Below, in pieces: positions 1-9,919 of a DNA stretch of 64,000 bases. Both the position numbers and the translations under genes were made by a program. The notes under the pieces were generated by a model, which did no database searches, was not told the DNA's origin, and was given only the letters and a program-made list of their open reading frames with translations. The stretch spans positions 992,001-1,056,000 of the forward strand of contig JAJQJQ010000047.1 in assembly GCA_028622995.1 (NCBI GenBank), given 5' to 3'. The stretch comes from Panagrolaimus kolymaensis. Its lineage: Eukaryota; Nematoda; Chromadorea; Rhabditida; Panagrolaimidae. Position 1 is the stretch's first letter, and every line of letters starts with the position of its first letter.

Positions 1-1131
1 AAAACCAGAAATTTATCTAATAAATCTATAGCATCATTAGGTTGACCAACAAAAAATTTATTAAAATCTTGTCTAATTCGTCCTTCACCCATTCGTTCAA
101 CCACTGAACGCATAGCTGCGGAATTGGATGATTCAATTTTATCCAATAATTCATTATCTGGAGCACCACATAATTCGATAATTAATTTATATTGTTCCAT
201 TGCTACAAAAAAAATTAAGCAAATTTTTGAGAATTCTTTTTATAAAAATTCTTTTACCTTCTGCACCTCGAAATAACACTTCGCTTGTAAGTAATTCAGC
301 CATGATGCAACCCACGGACCATAAATCTGCTTTAGCATTATAACTAACATTATTCCAATAAATAACTTCTGGACTTCGATACCATCGGGAAATAACATAT
401 GCCGTGAGATTATCACCACCTTGGGATACAGTTCGAGCCAATCCAAAATCCAATATTGTTATATCGCATTCACATGAAATGGCTAAATTACTGGGTTTTA
501 AATCTCGATGAATGATACCCGCAGAATGAATATATTTTAATGCTCGCAAAATTTGATATATAATATATTTAATGTGACTAGCTTGCAATAAATTACTATG
601 GCTTGATTTTTGTTTATCCAATACATTTTTAAGGCTTAATCCAGCATATCGGGTTACAATATATCTATAATTGTCATAATTATTAACCTTCAATTCAAAA
701 GCTCTTTGGGTGGTGGCATTCTTACACATTTCTAAGATTGGCAAGAGATATATCAGGAGTATACATTTCAACAAAACGAATAACATTTTCATGATTCATA
801 AGTTGTAAAAGTTTAAATTCTCGATAAAGTCTTCGAGCTTTTATAATAGTTTCAAAAGGTATATGCATTTTTTTAACGGCAAGTTCCACACATCCTTGAG
901 GCATATCGGGGCATTCTTCGCGGACAAGTCTTAAATTTAATGAAAAAATTCAAGATTCAAATCAATGAACCCTTAAAAATTTAAAATTTAAAAAGCTTAC
1001 ATAACATTTCCATAATTTCCACCTGCAATATATTCAACGTATTCAAATTCACATGGAATTTTATATTCAACAGTTTGGTGTGTTACAGCATAGTATTGCC
1101 TAACTGGTAAAGGTGGTTCAGGAGAAGACAT
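1..1131 (-). CDS. p38-like MAP kinase, 3' end beyond window
   Basis: Ser/Thr protein kinase of the p38 MAPK family; the C-terminal part lies outside the window. Exons are 1131-1001, 929-726, 664-258 and 202-1, with introns of 71, 61 and 55 bp. Visible in order: a Gly-rich loop (AGGNYGNV), the VAIK-type lysine (ELAVKK), catalytic loop [12 protein letters not shown] (ILDFGLA), an activation segment, and the [11 protein letters not shown] helix. These phrases are typical of p38 rather than ERK or JNK. The dual phosphorylation motif reads T-A-Y at about 397-405 where p38 has T-G-Y. The start was chosen because the short N-terminus leads straight into the kinase fold; an acceptor-like TTTTTTAG lies about 40 bp upstream, a possible spliced-leader site. 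Family is clear; which nematode p38 paralogue it matches is not. Confidence 0.88.
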
Positions 1132-1530
1132 TTAAATATATATATATAATATTTAGCAAGCAGCTGCTAAAAAAATTACATAAAAAATACTTAAAAACAA
1201 TAAATAAAAAGTAAATATGTAAGTAAAAAAGCCGATTTTCAACGACTATTTAGAAAAAAAGAGAAAATAAGAAACTTTAAAGCTTTGTTTAATTTTAAGG
1301 CACAAACATATTTGGCAATTATTATGGCATCAAAAAATACATACAACTAAAAAAACTATATATGGCAAGAAAAAGTTTAAAAAGGCACTCTGGGTTTTTG
1401 TTTAATATTTTTAATACTGACTAGGAAAAACTATTTGTTAAGATCTTGAAATTTGATTAGAAAAAAAGTAAGGCATTTAAAGAATAAAGGCGCTTGAAAA
1501 AAACATTTTGTATTGCAACAAAAAAATTTA

Positions 1531-2940
1531 TCATCGATCATAATCATAGACAGCGCCACTATCTTGTCGATGTCGACGATTTCTCTGATGCCCAAGAGAT
1601 TTAGCTCTTCGTTGTGAAGCTGTCATGGAAATTATAGATGATTGTCTACGATTTTCTTCCATTGCAGCTGCAGCGGAATCAGCTCGATAATTTGTGAATG
1701 TTGTACCTAAATCTTGGGTGGATGCAGATGGTTGGGGCAATCTAAAACACAAAGCAATAATTTTTTGAAAAGCAGACGAAAGAAATTTATTATTTGGGGA
1801 TTTAAGTAACTTACTTTGACATTGATACAGCTCTTAAAGTATTATATGGGCTACCAAGAAATACACCACTAGGAGATCGACCATGAAGGGAAAGGGTTGA
1901 ACAACCGGGCACCCTAAAAATCAAACCTTTTTTCAACCCAAAATAAAAAATCAAAGTTAGCAGCTTACACTGGGGGAAAAAGTTTCATTTCAGCATGTGG
2001 ATCAACAACATTGCTAACAGCATATTTATTTTTTAGCACTGGATATGCTGGAGGTGGTAAAGGTTGATATGGATCTGGAACATATATGGCTCGAGGTTGT
2101 TGGGTATGGGTGGTGTATATGGTTACACTAGCAGGTTGGCCTCGATGATGATAATGTCGAAGCCTTTCATTCAGAAACTAAAACCAAGAAATCAGAGTTT
2201 AACCTCCAAAAAATTTCTATCGTGTGCTTCTATTTACCTGTGATGTATAACAAGAACAAATCATTCCAATAAAAACTAATAAAGCTCCAATACCAAAAAT
2301 TATTGGTCCAGCAACTTGAATAGGCGGTGGAAAAATAAAATCATTCGTCGTAGTTGCTTCATATGGGAATGGAAACGTCCAACCAGGCCATTTCCAAAAT
2401 GGAGAATCATATTGCACAAAATATCCCAAATATATCATTAAGGCTCCTCCAATAAATAGGAATACACCAAATGCCCAAACACATACAACACTCGATGAAC
2501 CACGAAATTTACTAAAAGCAAAAAAAAGTTATTTCAAAGCTTCCAAATAAATTAATAACTAACTTGGTTCGATAAGGAAAAAATCCAAATTGAGCTGGAT
2601 ATAAAACATCCCATCCTTTGGGATAATAATAAAAGAATGGATCTCTTTGAGCCATGGGTCCATAATGTAAAACTCTTTGATTCCCAGTCCATTGATTAGG
2701 ATCAAGGTCATCTGGGCCTGCTTGAATCATTTCATCTTTTTTATGCAACATTTGATGGAATTTATCTAAATCAACACTGTCTATAATCCATAAATTTGTA
2801 TGCAAAAACTAACTATGAGTTCTCTTCTTTCGTTTAGCTGTATGATTGACGGTTTGTGAAGAAAATAATAAATGTGTTCGAACCCTCTCTGGAGCACCTG
2901 CAACTGCAGCGCCATGAAAGCCTTGGCGCGATCTTGGCAT
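1531..2940 (-). CDS. Two-transmembrane protein with proline-rich cytosolic tail
   Basis: Unrecognised membrane protein of about 310 residues in six exons: 2940-2814, 2780-2564, 2511-2238, 2177 to about 1972, about 1916 to 1814, and about 1742 to 1531. The first intron is only 33 bp. A soluble N-terminal region rich in Trp, Tyr and Pro comes first. Two hydrophobic segments follow: one around FGVFLFIGGALMIYLGYF and one around GPIIFGIGALLVFIGMICSC. The tail is rich in Pro, Ser and Arg and ends in an Arg/Asp-rich stretch. The second segment resembles the GPLIMGxGxFLF signature of TMEM200-type proteins, but this is only a hint. The start codon directly follows the acceptor ATTTCTTTAG, consistent with trans-splicing at the ATG. 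Confidence 0.7.
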
Positions 2941-3829
2941 CTAAAGAAATATTTTAATAAAAGCATTGTCAGAAAAAAAGTTATTATGTCAAACCATTTT
3001 GATGGAAGTTCAATGATGCCAGGTGCCAAGGTATGCAAATAACAAATAGGCTAATATACCCTAAAGTGCTATAAAATCAAACATCAAATTAGTAATAAAA
3101 AAAACTTTTATGTTTGGAACAATCAATACTAATAAATTTTTGGGAAATAATACATATAACTTTTCATTGGTCAAAAAAAGGAAAAAGGAAAAAGTTGTAA
3201 AAGAAAAATAATTATAAATCATAAATAACGCTGAACTTTTTTTACAGCATATTTCTCTCCTTTATAACTTCGCCAAAAAAATTTAATGACGCTTATTTTT
3301 TAAAACAAAACATAAAAAGATCACATCTGTTAGTTTTAGTTCAACAGAAAAAAGAAAAAAAGAAAAGAAAATGAACGATGAATGTTATTATTCCCTCAAG
3401 CAGCAGAATGAAGAAAAGCAACAAAAACATGGAAACAAAAAAAAACAAATGCGACGACGACACACGAATGAATGAAAAAAGAAAATTTGCGTCTTGATTG
3501 GTTTTAAAACGAAATCTTTAACACTCAAACAAAAAAAACTTCAGAGTTTTGAGCATTTTTTCATTCATTTTTTTTTTGTTTGCGTGAAGCAGCAACATCG
3601 TCAGCTGAAATCTTCTTTTTTTTTGCGTGTACGTATTTTCATTTATTTCCAAATCGCTTCTTTTAATCCCTCAAAAATGTTCTAATACTTTCATATCCGG
3701 CTTGCCTTTATGTACTTATTACTTTTGCGGTTCCATTTTTATACTTCTTTGTTAATCTTACTCGTGCTACGTGCTATTGTTATTTTACTTATGATGAAAC
3801 CAAATTGTTATAACTGTTTTTCTTTTCAG
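2941..3829. promoter_or_regulatory. Divergent intergenic region
   Basis: About 890 bp between the minus-strand two-TM gene and the plus-strand Rieske gene. It is A-rich on the left and T-rich on the right, with no convincing coding exon. It probably carries the promoters of both genes, but no specific element could be recognised. Confidence 0.4.
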
Positions 3830-4746
3830 ATGGCAACGAGTATTGTTCTTCCATTCATCAAGAACGCTGCCTCCAAAGCAAGTAACTTGGCAATCACTGT
3901 AAGTTTCTTTTATTATCATTTCTTTCATTGGTTTTTTTCTTTCCAGGCTGTCTCACAATTAACTTCTCAACGTGCTGCTCATACAGATGTCGAATTTCCA
4001 AACTTTGATTCTTATCGACACGATTCAACTAAAGATCCTACTCAACCTGCACGTGCTTCTGAAGATGAGCGTCGTGCCATGCCTATCGGGGCTGTCTATG
4101 GAGGTAATCATTATAAAACAAAGCATCTTTATACATGTACTTATATCTTTATATGTTTTAGTTGGTGGTATGATTACTTTAATGGCTGGGAAAGAAATTG
4201 TTCAAACACTCGTATCATACAAAGCTATGGCAGCTGATCAACGTGCTTTAGCTGCTATTGAAATTAAATTAGCTGATGTTCCAGAAGGTCAAGTAAGTAG
4301 TGCTTTGTTTATTGAATATGGTAAACCAATATGCTCATCGTTTATTCTTTTAGACTAAAACATTCGAATGGCGTGGTAAGCCTGTCTTCGTTAAACATCG
4401 TACTCCACAAGAAATCAAACGTGAAAAATCTGTTAATGTTTCTGAACTTCGTCATCCTGAAACTGATGATCAACGTGTCCAAAAAGATGAATGGTCTATC
4501 GTAATTGGTGTATGTACTCATTTGGGTTGTGTCCCTATTGGTATGTTCCTTATTTTACGTTTATATATAACTTTCATTGTTTATTATATTTTAGCTAATG
4601 CTGGTGATTTCGGTGGTTACTATTGCCCATGTCATGGTTCTCATTATGATGGTTCTGGTCGCATTCGTAAAGGTCCTGCTCCTCTCAACTTACATGTTCC
4701 TGCTTACTCTTTCAAGGATGATATCGTTGTCATCGGCTCCAGCTAA
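3830..4746 (+). CDS. isp-1: Ubiquinol-cytochrome c reductase Rieske iron-sulfur subunit
   Basis: Rieske [2Fe-2S] subunit of mitochondrial complex III, which passes electrons from ubiquinol to cytochrome c1. Five exons (3830-3898, 3947-4103, 4162-4292, 4354-4540, 4595-4746) join in phase to 231 residues. The N-terminus is basic and Ala/Ser-rich, as for a mitochondrial presequence. A TM segment follows ([14 protein letters not shown] region), then the Rieske fold with both cluster boxes, CTHLGC and [12 protein letters not shown], supplying the two Cys and two His ligands and the disulfide pair. [11 protein letters not shown] ends the domain. Codon use is richer in C-ending codons than in neighbouring genes, as expected for high expression. 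The ATG lies immediately after TTTTCTTTTCAG, which suggests spliced-leader addition exactly at the start. The symbol follows the C. elegans orthologue name. Confidence 0.96.
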
Positions 4747-4818
4747 AAAGTTCAACTTTGAATTATGTTCTGATCGTGTGTTTAACATTTAGGATAAAGT
4801 GGGATAACATAATTAGTG

Positions 4819-4831
4819 AATAAAGAATAAA
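4819..4831 (+). terminator. Poly(A) signals of the Rieske gene
   Basis: Two AATAAA hexamers, at 4819-4824 and 4826-4831, lie about 75 bp after the stop codon. This is the expected distance for a short nematode 3' UTR. Confidence 0.55.
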
Positions 4832-6243
4832 TAAACTATTTTGTACAAACTTTACTTGTGTAACGATATTCTAATAACTAGATGAGGAAATATTTGGATA
4901 ATGTGATGTTTACGATTGCGAAGCTTTTTGGAAACGATGCATGGATACTAACAATAGTTTTTCCGTGATTAAAAGAACGATGATAAGCCTTTGCAAATAC
5001 AAATGATGATGACGGTTATAATTGCATAATTTTTTGTATATCTTGAATATGAGATGCTTGGCTTTATTTAGTTATACTTTTTTTGTAGTTATGCATGCTT
5101 ATTACGTTGTATTAGTTTTCCTCTTAGATTATGATTGATGTCATGCAACGTTTTGATTGAGTAGTGTTAATTTGTAAGGCTGATCATTGATGGAATTAGT
5201 TGAGATTGGTAACTATAGTTTTTCTTATGGCATCACTGTATAAGCTTATGAGCTACATGTTTTGAGTTAAAATTGGCTTCTTTGCTTATTCCTTTCAACC
5301 ATTACTACTATGGATTTTCATTTTGATTTTAAAAAGCACCTTTATAATCCATGATCTTTGTTTTTTTTTTTTTGATTCTTGTAACAATGCATGTAAATAT
5401 TTAACTTCAAAGTACTTACTGTACATAACCTTAGATTTTTTTTATCGAGCTGACAAATTTACTTATTCCGAATAGTTACTAGTCGCTTCAATTTTAGATT
5501 TATTGAATTGGTTTTCAAAAATAGAATGATGAGAAGCTTTTTTGTCATTCCTACCAACCCGAATATGGTATCTTTGGATTTCAACCATCGACTATGTAAT
5601 AACTTTCATTGAAGCTTTCTGTTAAAAAGAAGGATTTAGAAACACAATAAAATTACTGTGGATAATTTTTTTAGTGATAAATCAATAAGTCGAAAGCATA
5701 ATCAATCTTTCTTACTTAATCAGAAAAACAGATCACACTTGTTAACGATGATGGCATATTTTGTTTTTAACCTTTTTGCCATTTGTTTTGGTTAAATTAG
5801 ACGGCGAAGACGACGGACAACAGGGATAACATGTAACGAAATGAGATGAGAAAGTCAAGCATGCTGTTGTTGTTGCTTGTGCTCACAGGTGTATGTGAGA
5901 CGACTGAAGAAAGAAAATATAAAATAAAAAGAATTTGTGGGAGAAAGGGAAAGAAAAAAACAACGCACAACAACCAACGCCCAACAAGTGAGAGTGAGCC
6001 AAATGGTTTTTTTATTAGTTTGCATTGCATTGCACACGGCTCAAAAGAGTTTTTTTCTGCAAAAAAAAAAAAAGAAAGGTTATCGAAAACAACAAATATG
6101 TGTTACATTTTTTTATTTTTCTTCTATTTATTGATTTATTTTGTATTTTTTATTTATTTCTTCACGCAAAACTTAACACTTTTTTGATTTATTTATTAGT
6201 GATTAACTTTTTTAAAGTTTTGAAGGTTTCAGAAACGACCAAA
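4832..6243. other. Intergenic, no gene seen
   Basis: About 1.4 kb between two plus-strand genes. Open frames around 5797-6187 are short, low in complexity and Lys/Phe-rich with no splice logic, so none is called. The last 60 bp contain an acceptor (GTTTCAG at about 6226-6232) just upstream of the synaptophysin start. Confidence 0.5.
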
Positions 6244-7233
6244 ATGCACATAGGCAGTTTTGATATTGAACAGCTCAAAGTTCCTTTGGGATTTATTAAA
6301 CTTGTGCAAATTGTAAGTCGTTTTCCAAGGAAAAAAGTTATTTATTTATTAATTACTTTGACTTTTAAAATTTTTAGCCCTTGGCTTTAATCACATATGC
6401 CGCCCTTCATGGATGGAGATTTGATTTGAATATTCTTTGTCCAGAAGAAAATGATAAAACATTCAAGCACCAATATGAAACTGGCTCTTTCAGGTATATA
6501 TATTTTTTTAAAGAAAAAGCTTTGATTTAAAATTGTTATTTAATTTTTACAGCCTTTCAACCATTGCATATAAAAATTGCTCTGATATTGAAACTTATTT
6601 ATTCCCTGAATCATTTGGTGGTTCATCTGGATTTGTTGGATTTGTTTCCATTGTTTCAATAATCTTTTGTATGGCCATGCTTTTCATTTATCTTTATCGT
6701 TGGGATGCATATGTTGGAGATGATAGACTTCCAAGACTTGTAAAAAATTCATTTGTTACTTTCGATAATCAAAAAGTGTAATTTTGTAGGATACTGGAAT
6801 CACAATCCTTTTATCATTTTTCTGGTTTATTTCATTTTGGGCATGGTGGAGATATTCTTCAGCGCTAGAAGCAATGACCACGTAAGTTACCCCAGTTATC
6901 AGTATAGCTTTTATCTTTAACTTTTTTTAGCCCAGAAAATGTTCAAAAGCTATCAGAAGACCAGCATTTTTGTCTTGAATCAGCTGGATGTAAACTAAAA
7001 TCTTATGCCATGTATGCTCCGGTTACTGTATCTGTCGTATGCTACTTACTTTCCAAAAAAATTATTTACACTCAAATATTTAAACTCTGTTTTTTTTTTA
7101 GTTAGCTGCCCTCGGAAATATTATTCTTTTTTCATATAATATTTGGATCGTTTACAAAGAAACCATTTGGTTCCGACAAAGACAAATGAATCAACAACCT
7201 CATATGGCTGAACCTAACATTGTCCTTGGCTAA
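6244..7233 (+). CDS. sph-1: Synaptophysin-family MARVEL-domain vesicle protein
   Basis: Four-TM vesicle membrane protein of the synaptophysin/synaptoporin family (physins), found on small synaptic and other transport vesicles. Six exons (6244-6312, 6378-6493, 6553-6739, 6790-6881, 6931-7036, 7102-7233) join in phase to 233 residues. Diagnostic stretches: the N-terminal PLGFIKLVQI leading into TM1; an intravesicular loop with paired Cys; a TM3 region ending WAWWRYSSALEAMTTPENV, matching the physin signature with DPENV; and a final TM ending NIWIVYKETIWF. The cytosolic tail after TM4 is short and lacks the long Tyr/Gly/Pro repeat tail of vertebrate synaptophysin. An acceptor 11 bp before the ATG suggests trans-splicing. 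The symbol is by analogy with the single C. elegans synaptophysin gene; synaptogyrin is a less likely alternative. Confidence 0.87.
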
Positions 7234-8190
7234 AAAATTTTATAAAACATGAATCATGATTTTTTGTTTCGCCGCTGCCAAACTTAAACTTTTTTATTTT
7301 TTTTGTTGGTAAAACTTAAATTCGTTATCGCCATTTATATTTTTGGGAGTCATCTTTTTTGATCTCTCAAATTTTCATCTTTTCTCTCTCTACTTTTAAA
7401 AAAACATTTTCTAGTTAAAACTTTTATTATTATATTTAAATCATAATCATTTCTTCTTCGTTTTTTTCTCGTGTGTCTTAAACTATATTTTATTTAACCA
7501 TATCGTAAGAATATTTTTTTTATATCTAACTTTATTATGACCCAAAAAAAATAGAAGTAATAATAATAATATTTTTTAAATGCAAAGAATATACATAACT
7601 TTTTTTTTCTTATTTTTTTTTGTATTTAAATGAAAAAATAATATTGACAACAATGTTTAGTGAAAATAAAATTATTAATAAAAATAAATGAGTTTAATAA
7701 AGTTTAAATTTTAGCGAAAAATTTATTAATATTGTTTTTTTGGACGAAAAAATTTAATTAATTAATACAATAAAAACACATCGGTTTTGTGACTTAGATT
7801 TAAAAATAAAATAATAATTAAATATAAAGAAAATAAAAATGCTTAAAATAAAAGGAAATAATTTTGTTGAAACAATCGAAAGAAAAATATATGTAGAAAT
7901 GGAAAAGAATCGACTTTGTACATCATGACTAGAATTTACAGCTTTCAAATGCAGCTATAATCAGCTCTTTTTTTTTTTAGAAGACAGAAAAAAATTAATG
8001 AAAAATAAAACAAATTCATTGCAACAACAAAATTTAAAATGAAAATAGAAAAATAAATGAAAGAAAGGAATGATAAAATTGTAATTTTTTTTTTGAAAAC
8101 CTAAAATGGATAAAAGCAGGCGATAAATAATTTTACTAAAAAAGCAGACGAGTATTCACAAAGAAAAAAGGAAGCAAGTAAAAAGCTTTT
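7234..8190. other. Convergent 3' intergenic region
   Basis: About 950 bp between the converging 3' ends of the synaptophysin gene and the SPSB3-like gene. It is extremely AT-rich with several AATAAA-like words on both strands. No gene was seen. Confidence 0.5.
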
Positions 8191-9919
8191 TTAAACTCGA
8201 TTTACATTCACGCAAGCCGTGCACAAACCCTGCTGAAATGGCACACCATTTATAACTAAATTGCATCGAGAACATTTAGGTTGAAAGCTTCGTATCACAT
8301 CAGGTGTAAAACTTAGATAATTATTTTTTGCTCTCATCATTGATTTTTCTGCTACTTTTCTCATTATTGGCATTGGCAATATCTTCGCTAAAGCTCGAGA
8401 ATCATTGAAATGATCCATAACTTTTGTAACGCATAAATCAAATAAAGGTGGCGGGATTCCATTATCCAAATTACTATACATATGAATTAAAATAAATTGA
8501 CTTTTTTGTGCGGTGCTTGAAACCATTGGATAATAAATTTTATTATTCGTGTCAATATTAAAAAATGCAATTCCGAGTGGTTCACCATTAAGAAAATAAC
8601 TTAAAGTTCCTTCTGGTCCATTAAAATAGATTCCAATTAGGCTGGGTTCTCGATCAGGAAGGGATGAAATAAATTGGGAATTACAATAATCTCGATATAT
8701 TAATCCTTTATATGATAGACCCATGGAATTATTATCTGTTCCGCCAAGGATGTCTTCAAAGTAAACGGGTGATCTCATCTAAAAATTTAAATTATTTTGT
8801 ATGTTCTTTCGTGTCGAGACAAATTCAAAAATTCTTTCGTGTCGAGAAAAATGTTTTTTTGATGTTGAAACAAGAAAATTTCGAACTTACTTTTGTTTCA
8901 TCGGTTCCAATTCCAAACATCATTGAAGTTCCATAACAATATGGAATCATAATTTCCCAATATGCCCTCGTTCGAGAAGTTAATCTTTTCTCTCCTCTCG
9001 CTGCAGCTGTGCCAAATGAAAAATTTGGATGAAACATTACAGTTTGACCCTGGATTTGAGCATCGGATGTAAAATTACACTAAAAAAATAAATAAAATGG
9101 CTTCTTTAATTTCGCGCAATAAAACATAAAAATAAATCACTCAAATAAAAGAAAATAGTGGCTTCTTTCTTTGTCGGGGAAAAACTCTTTCTTTTATTTT
9201 ATTTTATTTTATTTTATTTTATTTTATTTTTTTATTGGATAAACTTCGAAAACAATAAAATAAATAAAAGTTGCGTAAAACAGCTGAGGCCTTTGGGATT
9301 TGTTTTACTTTACAACAACAATGGCAACATTTTTTTATTTAAAAAAAGAGAAGGAAAGCAGCAGCTGGTTTTAATTTTAAATGTTAAGTAAGAAAGTATT
9401 TTAAAGAAAACTAAAAAAAAATACATTAAAGTTAGATAAAAATCGAGTTCAAAAAAATTAGGAAAAGTATCCCAACAAAAATTTTTGGCTTATTCTATAG
9501 TTTAAGAGTTTTCAAGGTCTCTTTTCAAAACCAATTTAATAAAAATTATTTTAAAAACAATTCATTAAAATTAATAAATAACACAATCAGAATATTAACT
9601 TTTCGTGGTATCAAAAAAGCAAAATAAAAAAGTTTTTTGTTTTATCTACCAATTTTTAAAAGCATCTCCGACGGAAAAAAAACTAAAAATTTCAAGGATT
9701 TTTTTGCAAATCAAAATAACTTACAATATATGGATCTCGATGCCACGTCCAATTATCATTTTGTAAACTTTTAATTACTTCCATTGGCTTTTCCAAAGAT
9801 TTAGGATGATATTCACATTCTTCAGTGGAAGCCATGCCCGTGGAATAACAATTACACATCATCTCATAATCTTCTTCATCTTCCATACTGCCATTATCAT
9901 CTTTAAATTCGATTGACAT
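8191..9919 (-). CDS. spsb-3: SPRY domain-containing SOCS box protein 3-like
   Basis: Likely substrate receptor for an Elongin-Cullin E3 ubiquitin ligase. Three exons (9919-9725, 9079-8891, 8778-8191) give 323 residues. The N-terminus is acidic, followed by WTWHRDPYI, which resembles the WTWDE entry to the SPSB3 SPRY domain. The domain proper has FSFGTAAARG, a YWEI strand, YGTSMMFGIGT, MGLSYKGL and FYPMVSSTAQKS-like segments, in family order. A SOCS-box-like region follows (FDLCVTKVM to IMRKVAEKSM). The C-terminus adds CxxC-x13-CxxC (CSRC to CTAC), a possible small zinc ribbon not expected in this family. The first intron is long (645 bp) and holds a TTTTA repeat. The ATG lies 7 bp after TTTTTTCAG, a probable spliced-leader acceptor. 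The symbol is descriptive. Confidence 0.82.
8808..8851. repeat. Two copies of a TTCTTTCGTGTCGAGA word
   Basis: Inside the second intron of the SPSB3-like gene the word TTCTTTCGTGTCGAGA occurs twice about 28 bp apart. A third, slightly shorter copy (TTTCGTGTCGAGAAAA) lies near 62530. This could be a short dispersed repeat; its function is unknown. Confidence 0.45.
9194..9232. repeat. TTTTA pentanucleotide microsatellite
   Basis: About seven uninterrupted TTTTA units within the long first intron of the SPSB3-like gene. Simple repeat, probably polymorphic. Confidence 0.9.
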
